A stretch of 64,000 nucleotides of DNA from Candidatus Accumulibacter aalborgensis (GTDB lineage Bacteria; Pseudomonadota; Gammaproteobacteria; Burkholderiales; Rhodocyclaceae): the NCBI RefSeq assembly GCF_900089955.1, contig NZ_FLQX01000106.1, forward strand, positions 1 through 64,000. The letters run 5' to 3'. Position numbers and translations under genes: made by a program. The stretch's first letter is position 1; the number at the start of each line of letters is the position of its first letter. Positions 57,153 to 64,000 of the stretch are shown piece by piece. Below the pieces are notes generated by a model, which worked only from the letters and a program-made list of their open reading frames with translations, did no database searches and was not told the DNA's origin.

Positions 57153-59746
57153 GAGAGCAGGGATTTCAGCGCATAGAGGGCGTCGAGCGCCTCTCTCGGC
57201 GTCAGTCGATCGGGATCGATGCTCGCCAGCCGCTCGATCGCCGGGTGCGTCGGCGACTCTCGTTGTTCGGCGGCGTCGGCCAGCGCGGTGGCAAAGAGAT
57301 CCGGTTGCAGGGGGTTGATCGAGGCGCGCTGTTCGAACTCGCGCAACTGCCGGCGTGCTGCCCTGACCACCGAAGCGGGAATTCCGGCCAGCGCGGCGAC
57401 CTGAATGCCGTAGCTCTGATTGGCCGGGCCTTCCTCGACGGCGTGCAGGAAAACGATGCGCTGGCCATGCTCGATGGCATCCAGATGCACGTTGGCGAGT
57501 TCGGCGTACTCGTTGGCCAGCAGAGTCAACTCGAAGTAGTGGGTGGCAAACAGCGTCAGGCAGCGGTTCTTCTCAAGCAGGTGGCGACAGATGGCGAAAG
57601 CCAGAGCCATCCCGTCGAAGGTCGAGGTGCCGCGTCCCACTTCGTCCATCAACACCAGACTGCGTTCTGTGGCGTGGTGCAGGATGGCCGCTGATTCGGT
57701 CATTTCGACCATGAATGTCGAGCGCCCGGCGGCGAGATCGTCGGCCGCACCGATGCGCGTGAAGATCTGGTCGAGCGGGCCGAGGACCGCGCGCGTCGCC
57801 GGCACATAGCTGCCGACATGAGCAAGCAGGGCAATCAGCGCCGTCTGGCGCATATAGGTCGATTTGCCGCCCATGTTAGGGCCGGTGATCAGCAATAGCC
57901 GGCGGTTATCGGCAAGGTGCGTCTCGTTGGCGATGAACGTCTCGCCACCCTGGAGTTGCTCTTCAACGACCGGGTGTCGTCCGCCCTCGATGAGCAGTCC
58001 TGGCTCCGACGAAAACAACGGCCGGCTGTAGTTCTGCCGCAGCGCGTTATCGGCGAAGGTCGCCAACAGGTCGAGGTAGGCAACGGCGTGGGCGATTCCC
58101 TGCAACTGGGGCAGATCGGCCTGCAGGCTGGTCAGCACGCCATCGTAGAGCAGCTTCTCGCGGGCCAGGGCGCGATCCTGCGCCGACAAGGCCTTGTCTT
58201 CGAAGGCCTTGAGTTCCGGCGTCAGATAGCGCTCGGCGTTCTTCAGCGTCTGCCGGCGGCGGTAATCGTCGGGTACTCTGGCGGCATGGGCGTTGCTCAC
58301 CTCGATGTAAAAGCCGTGCACACGGTTGTACTCGACCTTCAGGCTGGTGATCCCCGTGCGTTCGCGTTCGCGTGCTTCAATGGCGAGCAGGAAAGCGCCG
58401 CAGTTGTCGTTGAGGGCGCGCAGTTCGTCGAACTCGGCGTCGAAACCCGTGGCGATGACCCCGCCGTCGCGGATCAGCGCCGCAGGTTCGGGCAGGATGG
58501 CGCGCCGCAGCAGGTCGACGACGCCGGCCGGCGTGGCCAGATGCGCGTGCAGTTCGGCGAGCAGGGACGCGGCCGTCGTGGCCAGTGGAGCGCGCAGTTC
58601 GGCCAGGCGCTGCAGGCTGTCGCACAGGCTCGACAGGTCGCGCGGGCGTGCCGTGAACAGCGCGATGCGGCCGGCGATCCGGTCGATGTCGGCGAAGCCG
58701 CGCAAAGCCTGGCGCAGTTCACGCAGCGTGCGGCCACCATCGTCGAGTAACATGGCCACCGCCGCGTGGCGATTAGTCGGAATGGCCGGGTCGCGCAAGG
58801 GGTGGTGGAGCGCGTGGCGCAGCATTCGCGAGCCCATCGCGGTGATGCAGTGGTCGAGCAGGCTGCACAGCGTCGGCGCCGGCTGGCCGCGCAGGGTTTC
58901 GGTAAGTTCCAGGTTGTGCCGTGTGGCCGTGTCGATGCCCAGGAAGGTGGCGTCGCGTTCGACGATCAGCGCCTGCAGGTGGGGCAGGGCACGCGCCTGC
59001 GTCGCCTGCGCATAGCGCAGGAGGGCGCCGGCGGCGGCAATCGCCGGCCGCAGCGCGTCGGCACCGAAGCCGGCGAGCGAACTGGTGCCGAAATGCGCAC
59101 ACAGCTCCCGGCCTGCCGCTTCGACGTCGAAATGCCAGTCAGCCTGGCGCGCCAGCGCAGCGTCGGGGGCGAAGGGCAGAACAAGGCTCTCCGGGACGAT
59201 GATCTCCGCCGGACGAATACGTTCGAGGCTGGCGGCGAGTTTTCCCGGAACGACTTCGCAGACGCGGAACTCGCCACTCGCCAGATTGATCCAGGCCAGT
59301 CCGGCAAGTTGCCTGGTCGTGTAAATGGCGAGCAGCAGCGTGTCGCGCTTCTCGTCGAGCAGCGCCGCGTCGGTCAGCGTGCCAGGCGTGACGATGCGGG
59401 CAATGGCACGCTCGACCGGACCCTTGCTGGTCGCCGGGTCACCGATCTGCTCACAGATGACCACCGATTCGCCGAGCTTGACCAGTTTCGCCAGATACTG
59501 TTCGACCGCGTGGTAAGGTACGCCGGCCATCCTGATCGGCTGCCCGGCCGACTGGCCGCGCGTCGTCAGCGTGATGTTCAGCAGGCGCGCGGCCTTTTCC
59601 GCATCCTCGAAGAACAACTCGTAGAAGTCGCCCATCCGGTAAAACAGCAAGATGTCAGGATGCTCCGCCTTGAGGCGCAGGTACTGCTGCATCATTGGGG
59701 TATGGGCAGTTACGGTACTTTCTCTCGCGTTTTGATTGTTCGGCAT
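57149..59746 (-). CDS. mutS: DNA mismatch repair protein MutS
   Basis: Recognises mismatches and starts repair. The 865-residue protein has the mismatch-binding domain ([40 protein letters not shown] with the Phe-x-Glu), connector and lever domains, and the ATPase with Walker [32 protein letters not shown] and FATHYFELT. The ATG at 59746 gives a short leader ([12 protein letters not shown]) ahead of the conserved AHTPMMQQ; an in-frame ATG at 59770 is the alternative. A diverged copy of its first 63 bp lies 1 kb upstream. Confidence 0.96.
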   Translation of the reverse strand: MPNNQNARESTVTAHTPMMQQYLRLKAEHPDILLFYRMGDFYELFFEDAEKAARLLNITLTTRGQSAGQPIRMAGVPYHAVEQYLAKLVKLGESVVICEQIGDPATSKGPVERAIARIVTPGTLTDAALLDEKRDTLLLAIYTTRQLAGLAWINLASGEFRVCEVVPGKLAASLERIRPAEIIVPESLVLPFAPDAALARQADWHFDVEAAGRELCAHFGTSSLAGFGADALRPAIAAAGALLRYAQATQARALPHLQALIVERDATFLGIDTATRHNLELTETLRGQPAPTLCSLLDHCITAMGSRMLRHALHHPLRDPAIPTNRHAAVAMLLDDGGRTLRELRQALRGFADIDRIAGRIALFTARPRDLSSLCDSLQRLAELRAPLATTAASLLAELHAHLATPAGVVDLLRRAILPEPAALIRDGGVIATGFDAEFDELRALNDNCGAFLLAIEARERERTGITSLKVEYNRVHGFYIEVSNAHAARVPDDYRRRQTLKNAERYLTPELKAFEDKALSAQDRALAREKLLYDGVLTSLQADLPQLQGIAHAVAYLDLLATFADNALRQNYSRPLFSSEPGLLIEGGRHPVVEEQLQGGETFIANETHLADNRRLLLITGPNMGGKSTYMRQTALIALLAHVGSYVPATRAVLGPLDQIFTRIGAADDLAAGRSTFMVEMTESAAILHHATERSLVLMDEVGRGTSTFDGMALAFAICRHLLEKNRCLTLFATHYFELTLLANEYAELANVHLDAIEHGQRIVFLHAVEEGPANQSYGIQVAALAGIPASVVRAARRQLREFEQRASINPLQPDLFATALADAAEQRESPTHPAIERLASIDPDRLTPREALDALYALKSLLS

Positions 59747-59747
59747 A
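59685..59747 (-). repeat. Direct repeat copy A (mutS 5' end)
   Basis: This 63-bp segment, the first codons of mutS, recurs at 60684-60746 in the same orientation with about 51 of 63 matches and no gaps. The encoded peptides [20 protein letters not shown] and MPDNQDARESAVTAHEPMMR show it is the coding start that was copied. Confidence 0.85.
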
Positions 59748-59766
59748 CCTATGCGCTGACCCGCGC

Positions 59767-59933
59767 TCATGGCGGCGCCAGGGTGAGCATGCCCAGCACC
59801 GCCATGATTTCGGCCCAGGCGATGCGGCACACCGCGATGGTGGAGGCCGACCCGGCAAGCGCCATCATCACTCGCTGGAGTCTTCCTTGATGTAAAGCTT
59901 GACCGGCGCCGAAGTATGGCAGAAGAGAATCAA
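59767..59933 (-). pseudogene. Decayed VapC-like PIN-domain toxin
   Basis: Read on the minus strand from a TTG at 59933, one frame gives [20 protein letters not shown], the N-terminus of a PIN toxin in which the catalytic Asp (normally DTSALVKLY) is His. The frame then stops at TGA. Similarity resumes in another frame as [20 protein letters not shown] followed by AEIMAV. The rest of the domain is missing before mutS. Frameshift, truncation and lost catalytic Asp mean it is inactive. Confidence 0.75.
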
Positions 59934-60155
59934 CCGTGATCCTCCAGCACCAGCCGACTGAGTGGTGTGCCACGCGCAACCAGATCTGCGGGCGGTTCCA
60001 GTTGCGGCTTGCCGCCGCTCCAGGACAGGCGGCCATCAGCGATCAGGCCGTGCAGCCCTTCTCCGGCGTTCGGCTTGCTGTTCGAGCTTTGCCCGCAGCG
60101 CGCACAGCAGCACGCTGGAGAGGCTGGCTTCGAGTTCGCGAATGGCTATGGGCAT
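59930..60155 (-). pseudogene. Decayed Phd/VapB-like antitoxin
   Basis: From the ATG at 60155 the frame reads MPIAIRELEASLSSVL, the DNA-binding N-terminus of Phd/YefM-type antitoxins, then runs out of family similarity. The C-terminal toxin-binding part appears in a shifted frame: GLHGLIADGRLSWSGGKPQL, then TPLSRLVLEDHG and a stop. The central region is shortened, so the gene has a deletion with frameshift. The stop overlaps the toxin start (TTGA), the usual vapBC junction. Confidence 0.72.
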
Positions 60156-60219
60156 GGCGGCACCTCGGGAGATAATTTTCGACACCCAACCTGGAGCTCC
60201 GGATGGGGACCGTTTTTGA

Positions 60220-60239
60220 CACCACCGGCGCCGGTGGTG
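60220..60239. repeat. Perfect 20-bp palindrome
   Basis: CACCACCGGCGCCGGTGGTG is fully self-complementary. It lies between the decayed antitoxin and the DUF1640 gene. No T run follows on either strand, so a terminator is unlikely. A relic of the antitoxin operator is possible. Confidence 0.5.
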
Positions 60240-60306
60240 GTCTTTATCCGTGCAGACTGGCGATCAGGTCATCGACGTTCGAGCCTTCTGCTTGCTCCTG
60301 TGGAGA

Positions 60307-60609
60307 TCAGAAGAACTGCTTGGCGAAGTTGGCCACCGCCAACGCAATGAGGATGCCCATCATCCATTTGACCAGCGACAGATCTGCCTTCACTTCGGCG
60401 ATATCCGCTTTGGTCGTGGATTCAAGTCTGGCGATGTCGGTTTTTGTCGCGAATTCCAGTCGGGCGATGTCTGCTTTGGTGGCGAGCTGCCCGTCCAGTG
60501 CTTCGGACAGGACATCCCTTATTGCTTCGGCTTCGGCCTGCGCTTCAGGAACGCCGGCGACACGTAGCCTTTCGGCGACCTTGAGGGTATCGAAGGTTAT
60601 CGTGGTCAT
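60307..60609 (-). CDS. DUF1640 coiled-coil membrane-anchored protein
   Basis: A 100-residue protein of the DUF1640/CCDC90-like family. The N-terminus TFDTLKVAERLRVAGVPEAQ is the family hallmark. It is followed by three 11-residue repeats (TKADIARLEFA, TKTDIARLEST, TKADIAEVKAD) forming a coiled coil, and a C-terminal hydrophobic anchor (WMMGILIALAVANFAKQFF). Function unknown; such genes often lie in mobile or accessory regions. ATG at 60609 gives MTTITFDTLK. Confidence 0.88.
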   Translation of the reverse strand: MTTITFDTLKVAERLRVAGVPEAQAEAEAIRDVLSEALDGQLATKADIARLEFATKTDIARLESTTKADIAEVKADLSLVKWMMGILIALAVANFAKQFF

Positions 60610-60683
60610 GGGAGCGGAGTATGCGCGGCAGGGGCGGCATTTGCAAATATTCCCCGCTGTCAAACGGGCGGGGGAAACCGTGC

Positions 60684-60746
60684 TGCCGCATCATCGGCTC
60701 ATGGGCGGTTACAGCACTTTCTCTGGCGTCCTGATTGTCCGGCATA
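60684..60746 (-). repeat. Direct repeat copy B (duplicated mutS 5' end)
   Basis: Second copy of the mutS start region, in the same orientation and with the reading frame kept (MPDNQDARESAVTAHEPMMR). After this point the frame loses all similarity to MutS, so it is a gene-end relic rather than a second MutS. It lies upstream of the DUF1640 gene. Confidence 0.8.
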
Positions 60747-60780
60747 TTCCAGGCGAGTCGTTGATTTCAAGAGCCGGGGC

Positions 60781-61182
60781 TCAATCATCGATTTCCTCGA
60801 CACTTACATTCCCCTTCGAGGACCGCTTGATGCGGTATTTGGTGCCGTCCTTGCCGGTCCAGCGGGTCGCCGAGGAGGGCACCTTCACCCCGTCGATGGT
60901 CACCTGGCCGTTCACCGTGCTGACGCCGCTCGAACCCTCGTTGTCGCCCTTGCTGGTGGTGACCGTCGTTCCCGGCGAGTGGGTGATCGAGGACGAACTC
61001 GTGCCTGGATTTACATATACCCCGTTGCCCTTGGTCGTGGTCTTGCCGGTGTTGACGCTCGTCCCGCCGGCGCCGCCGGTATTCACGTTGACGCCATCCG
61101 GCCCGCCGACCGACACGGAGACCTGGGCTAGTGCAGAGGCTGCGGAAAGCGTGAGCGCTCCCGCTATCATGGTGATCTTCAT
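60781..61182 (-). CDS. Small exported Gly/Ser/Thr-rich protein
   Basis: A 133-residue protein with a clear signal peptide (MIAGALTLSAASALAQ). The mature part is low in complexity: VSVSVGGPDGVNVNTGGAGG and Ser/Thr-rich stretches. A more structured C-terminus follows with TRWTGKDGTKYRIKRSSKG. I recognise no family. The ATG at 61182 has AAAGG at good spacing, unlike the ATG two codons upstream. It lies 73 bp downstream of the SulP gene on the same strand. Confidence 0.75.
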   Translation of the reverse strand: MKITMIAGALTLSAASALAQVSVSVGGPDGVNVNTGGAGGTSVNTGKTTTKGNGVYVNPGTSSSSITHSPGTTVTTSKGDNEGSSGVSTVNGQVTIDGVKVPSSATRWTGKDGTKYRIKRSSKGNVSVEEIDD

Positions 61183-61255
61183 GGCCATACCTTTCTTGAA
61201 AAAGACAGAAAATTCAACGGCACTGCCAAGAGTATCAGCGGCCCTGTCAGCCACG

Positions 61256-63046
61256 TCAACCCTGGCCCTTGCTCTTCCAGGCGAGCGAAATCTCCGGGTA
61301 CGCCTTCAGATACGTGTTCACGGCTTCGCCAATGGTGGGGAAGAAGACCTCTGCGCCGAGCCGGGAAAACAGCCCGAAGCGCTTCAACTTGTCCTTGACG
61401 GGGTCCTTCATCTCGGCAAAGCACAGCTCGATGCTCGCTGCATGCAGAGTCTCGTCCAGCTTGGCCAGGATGTCCGCAGCGGTGACGTCCACGCTGGTGA
61501 CCGGTTCCGCTGTCACAACCAGCCAGCGCACGGGCGTCGGCGACGCTGCCACCGCATCCAGGAGGCGGTCGTGGAACCACTCGGCATTGGCGAAGAACAG
61601 CGGCGCAGCCCAACGAAACAGGACCAGCCCAGGGATCAGGCGGGCGTCCGGGTAACGCGCAATGTCGTGGTAGCCATTGACGCCTTCGACGCGTCCCAGG
61701 ACAGCGGAGTGCGGGCGCCAGCCATCCCAGAGGAATTCGATCACCGCCAGTACGATCGCCAGGCCAATGCCTGGAATGGCGCCCAGAACGACCACGCCGA
61801 CGCAACAGCCGATGGATAACCAGAACTCCCAGCGCTGGATGCGGTAGATACGCCGCAGGTCGGCAATCTCGAACAAGCCGAGGGCCGAAGCGATGACCAC
61901 GGCGGCCAGCGCGGTGATCGGCAGATGCTGCAGCAGGTTCGGCGCCAGCACCAGCAGCAGGGCAACGGCCAGGGCACCGACCACGCTGGTCAACTGGGTC
62001 CTGGCGCCGGCGGCCTCGGCGACTGGCGTGCGCGACGAACTGCTGCTGATCGGAAACCCCTGAAATAATCCCGCCGCCAAGTTGGCGACGCCCAGCCCCA
62101 CCATCTCCTGGTTGGGGTCCACATAGCTGGCCGTTTTGGCGGCATAGGTGCGCGATAGAACGCTGGTATCGGCGAAGGAGACGATGGCCACGGCGAAACC
62201 ACCCATGAGGATGGGCACGAGATCGGCGCGCGTGATCCATGGCACGGCAAAGGCCGGCAAACCCTGGGGCAGCGGGCCGAGGACCGATACGCCGTACTCG
62301 TAGAGGTCCAGCGCAGCGACGACGACGGTTGCCCCGATGACCGCAATGAGCGTTCCCGGCCAGCGTTTGCTTCCTTTCAGCACCATGATCAGGGCCAGCG
62401 TGCCGACGCCGAGCAGCAGCGCGATGGCGTTCGTCCTGCCAGCCAGCAAGGCGTGCATGAATTGCCAAAGCTTGCTCAGCGGATCATCACCGTCGACCGA
62501 GAAGCCGAACAGCTTGGGCAACTGGCTGATCATCACTGTCAACGCAATGCCGTTCATGTAGCCGTAGCGGATCGGCTTCGAGAGTAGCTCGGTGACAAAG
62601 CCCAGACGTGCGACGCCCGCCAGAATGCACAACACACCGGAGACCACCGCCATCATGCTGGCCAGCGCGATGGCGCGCTGCGGATCGCCGGCGGACAGCG
62701 GCAGGATGACCGCGAGGATGACGGCCGCCAACGATGAATCCGGGCCCAATACCAGGATGCGGCTGGGTCCGAACAGCGCATAGGCGAGCAGCGGGATGAT
62801 TGTCGCGTAGAGGCCATAGATTCCCGGCACCCCCGATGCCACGGCATAGGCAATGCCAACCGGCACCAGCAGCGTGGTCAACACCAGACCGGCGGCGACG
62901 TCGTGGCCTAGCCAGGCCGCCTCGTAATGACGCAAGGTGTGCAGGCCTGGCAGCCACGTTTGCCAGCCATTTTGGTCGACGGTTCCTTGGCGAGCCGCGA
63001 TGCGCCCCGCTTCCAGAGGACAACCAGCAGGCTTTGGTTCAGTCAT
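61256..63046 (-). CDS. SulP-family anion transporter with STAS domain
   Basis: A 596-residue inner-membrane transporter. The transmembrane domain (about 45-420) carries the SulP signature VPVGIAYAVASGVPGIYGLY near the N-terminus, FGPSRILVLGPDSSLAAVIL, and GLGVANLAAGLFQGFPISSS. A C-terminal cytoplasmic STAS domain (about 450-580) has VRWLVVTAEPVTSVDVTAAD. Substrates in the family include sulfate, bicarbonate and dicarboxylates; the ion here is undetermined. Confidence 0.93.
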   Translation of the reverse strand: MTEPKPAGCPLEAGRIAARQGTVDQNGWQTWLPGLHTLRHYEAAWLGHDVAAGLVLTTLLVPVGIAYAVASGVPGIYGLYATIIPLLAYALFGPSRILVLGPDSSLAAVILAVILPLSAGDPQRAIALASMMAVVSGVLCILAGVARLGFVTELLSKPIRYGYMNGIALTVMISQLPKLFGFSVDGDDPLSKLWQFMHALLAGRTNAIALLLGVGTLALIMVLKGSKRWPGTLIAVIGATVVVAALDLYEYGVSVLGPLPQGLPAFAVPWITRADLVPILMGGFAVAIVSFADTSVLSRTYAAKTASYVDPNQEMVGLGVANLAAGLFQGFPISSSSSRTPVAEAAGARTQLTSVVGALAVALLLVLAPNLLQHLPITALAAVVIASALGLFEIADLRRIYRIQRWEFWLSIGCCVGVVVLGAIPGIGLAIVLAVIEFLWDGWRPHSAVLGRVEGVNGYHDIARYPDARLIPGLVLFRWAAPLFFANAEWFHDRLLDAVAASPTPVRWLVVTAEPVTSVDVTAADILAKLDETLHAASIELCFAEMKDPVKDKLKRFGLFSRLGAEVFFPTIGEAVNTYLKAYPEISLAWKSKGQG

Positions 63047-63369
63047 TTCAGCGTGCCCGTATCAAGGATGGGTTCGATCATGGACTCGATCGCGCGCGAC
63101 GCGCCATTCGCGTTCCTGGCTGTCGGATGCGGCGCGAAGACGAGTCGACACGATGGCCAAGGAATCCATCCTGTTCCCTTTGGCGCTGGCTGTCCGTGCG
63201 TCGGCGCACCAAACGACGCAGAAAACCTGATCAGATCGACCGTCTTGGCCGGCGGCCGTCTCTCTGTGTGTCGCCGCACAGACTCCGCCTGATCGGGCGA
63301 CCAAGCTTGCTGCTTCAGCCGAGTGGCCATGACTGGTGCGACAGAAAGCGAAATCGAGCGACTGGGAGA
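63047..63369. other. Intergenic stretch with no recognised gene
   Basis: Between the divergent SulP gene and the zinc-finger gene. Frames are open in places on both strands, but none shows a family resemblance or a convincing ribosome site. I see no RNA gene or strong hairpin. Confidence 0.5.
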
Positions 63370-63795
63370 ATGAACGTGGTTACGTGGCAGCACAATCGAT
63401 ATCGGTGGATCCTGGTCGGCGCTCGTGGTTGCGATGAGGCTGCGCCTGAGTCGTCGCTGGTCGACGCCGAAAACGGTTTGCCTGGCGCATTGCGGTGGGC
63501 CTACGTCTGCGGTCGCGATGCAAAAGGTGAGCTTTTCGCGCGTTACAGGCGATCTCGTCATCGGGAGGCGAAATACAGGGAAGCGTCTGTCGCGCCCGCT
63601 CGTGGTCGCCACGACGACCCCGGCTACGCTGCCAACGGGTGGCGATCATGCCCAAGCTGCAACGGTTGGGTGTACCGCATCCAGCGCGGCTTCCTGGATG
63701 GGCTGATGAACATCCCTTCTCCGGTTCACCGCTACCGCTGCCGCTCGGCGGGTTGTCGCTGGGAAGGCAATCTGCGCGTGCAACGCGATTTCTAG
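63370..63795 (+). CDS. Small protein with C-terminal zinc-finger-like motif
   Basis: A predicted 141-residue protein. The C-terminus CPSCNGWVYRIQRGFLDGLM, then HRYRCRSAGCRWEGNLRVQR, has a CxxC and a CxxxxC pair that likely bind zinc, and resembles C-terminal motifs of small betaproteobacterial hypothetical proteins. The N-terminal half (NRYRWILVGARGCDEAAPES) is unfamiliar and may be non-coding. An ATG at 63370 or GTG at 63376 could start it. Only the last 50 residues are convincing. Confidence 0.45.
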   Translation: MNVVTWQHNRYRWILVGARGCDEAAPESSLVDAENGLPGALRWAYVCGRDAKGELFARYRRSRHREAKYREASVAPARGRHDDPGYAANGWRSCPSCNGWVYRIQRGFLDGLMNIPSPVHRYRCRSAGCRWEGNLRVQRDF

Positions 63796-63870
63796 CCGAG
63801 CCTGCGCCGCGGTAGGCTGAACGACGAAGGTCACGGCGAACTCCCGCCCTCGGTGATGGCGAGCAATACA

Positions 63871-64000
63871 CCGTAGGGCGCAATAAGCGAAGCGCATTGC
63901 GCGAAATGGCCAAAGTCGCTGGACCCGTCCGACGCCTGATCATCGCCGAGCCTGGCATCCGGTGTCTGGTGCAATGCGCTTCGCTTATTGCACCCTACGG
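63871..64000. repeat. Large inverted repeat at the window end
   Basis: Two 33-bp arms, 63871-63903 and 63968-64000, are reverse complements at about 30 positions. Each arm contains GCAATAAGCGAAGCGCATTG. They flank 64 bp without a gene. The layout resembles a palindromic intergenic repeat or MITE-like element; the right boundary may lie past the window. Confidence 0.75.

Noticed and set aside
60545-60745. Small protein starting with the duplicated mutS leader
   Set aside because: After about 21 residues it loses similarity and runs antisense-like through the start of the DUF1640 gene in another frame; treated as a repeat relic.
62800-63369. Longer start for the zinc-finger gene
   Set aside because: The open frame extends upstream but overlaps the 5' part of the SulP gene in antisense; a start there is not credible.

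Overview
The window reads as a chromosomal segment of a GC-rich betaproteobacterium, most likely a member of the Rhodocyclales close to 'Candidatus Accumulibacter'. This is an inference from gene content and order: the gltA-sdh-suc block beside mdh and a GntR regulator, the pyrG-kdsA-eno-ftsB block, a phasin, a PHA-granule family protein, propionyl-CoA synthetase and aat-bpt. No rRNA, tRNA or CRISPR array was seen.

Layout. (1) 0.1-12.9 kb is a TCA-cycle block: mdh divergent from a GntR/UTRA regulator, then sdhCDAB-sdhE, gltA, a terminator, and sucA-sucB-lpdA. (2) 12.9-16.6 kb holds a glyoxalase-II-like hydrolase, a lipoprotein, an EEP-family phosphodiesterase and two gene relics: an SRPBCC C-terminus and a formylglycine-generating-enzyme-like gene with two in-frame TGA stops. 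(3) 16.6-20.8 kb is a minus-strand set acuI - degenerate REC/GGDEF - prpE, consistent with propionate/acrylate activation and reduction. (4) 20.9-28.7 kb on the plus strand is an NlpC/P60 hydrolase, the N-degron transferases aat and bpt, and a tightly overlapping five-gene cluster: helical-repeat protein, J-like protein with a changed HPD motif, GrpE-like protein, Hsp70, and zinc-ribbon protein. This dedicated Hsp70-type module is the strongest candidate here for an undescribed system.

(5) 28.9-40.6 kb is a storage-lipid neighbourhood. It has a 661-residue two-domain fatty acyl-CoA reductase with a duplicated start region, ProQ/FinO and MobA genes, a phasin, a patatin-like lipase, a TetR regulator, a TPR protein, a wax ester synthase/DGAT, a PHA-system protein, rsgA, phhB and an M48 protease. 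Together these suggest wax ester or triacylglycerol metabolism next to PHA-granule functions. (6) 40.6-54.9 kb is mostly housekeeping: orn, a glycosyltransferase, rpmE, rho, trxA, fdxA, fadD, an ankyrin lipoprotein, an isochorismatase-family hydrolase, pyrG-kdsA-eno-ftsB, a SIMPL protein, and an overlapping peroxiredoxin/SlyD-like pair. (7) 54.9-64.0 kb has an orphan periplasmic binding protein, a metallophosphoesterase, mutS, a decayed vapBC-type toxin-antitoxin pair, a duplicated copy of the mutS 5' end, a DUF1640 coiled-coil protein, a small exported protein, a SulP transporter, a zinc-finger protein and a terminal inverted repeat.

All functional calls rest on reading motifs and family resemblance by eye; no database search was run.
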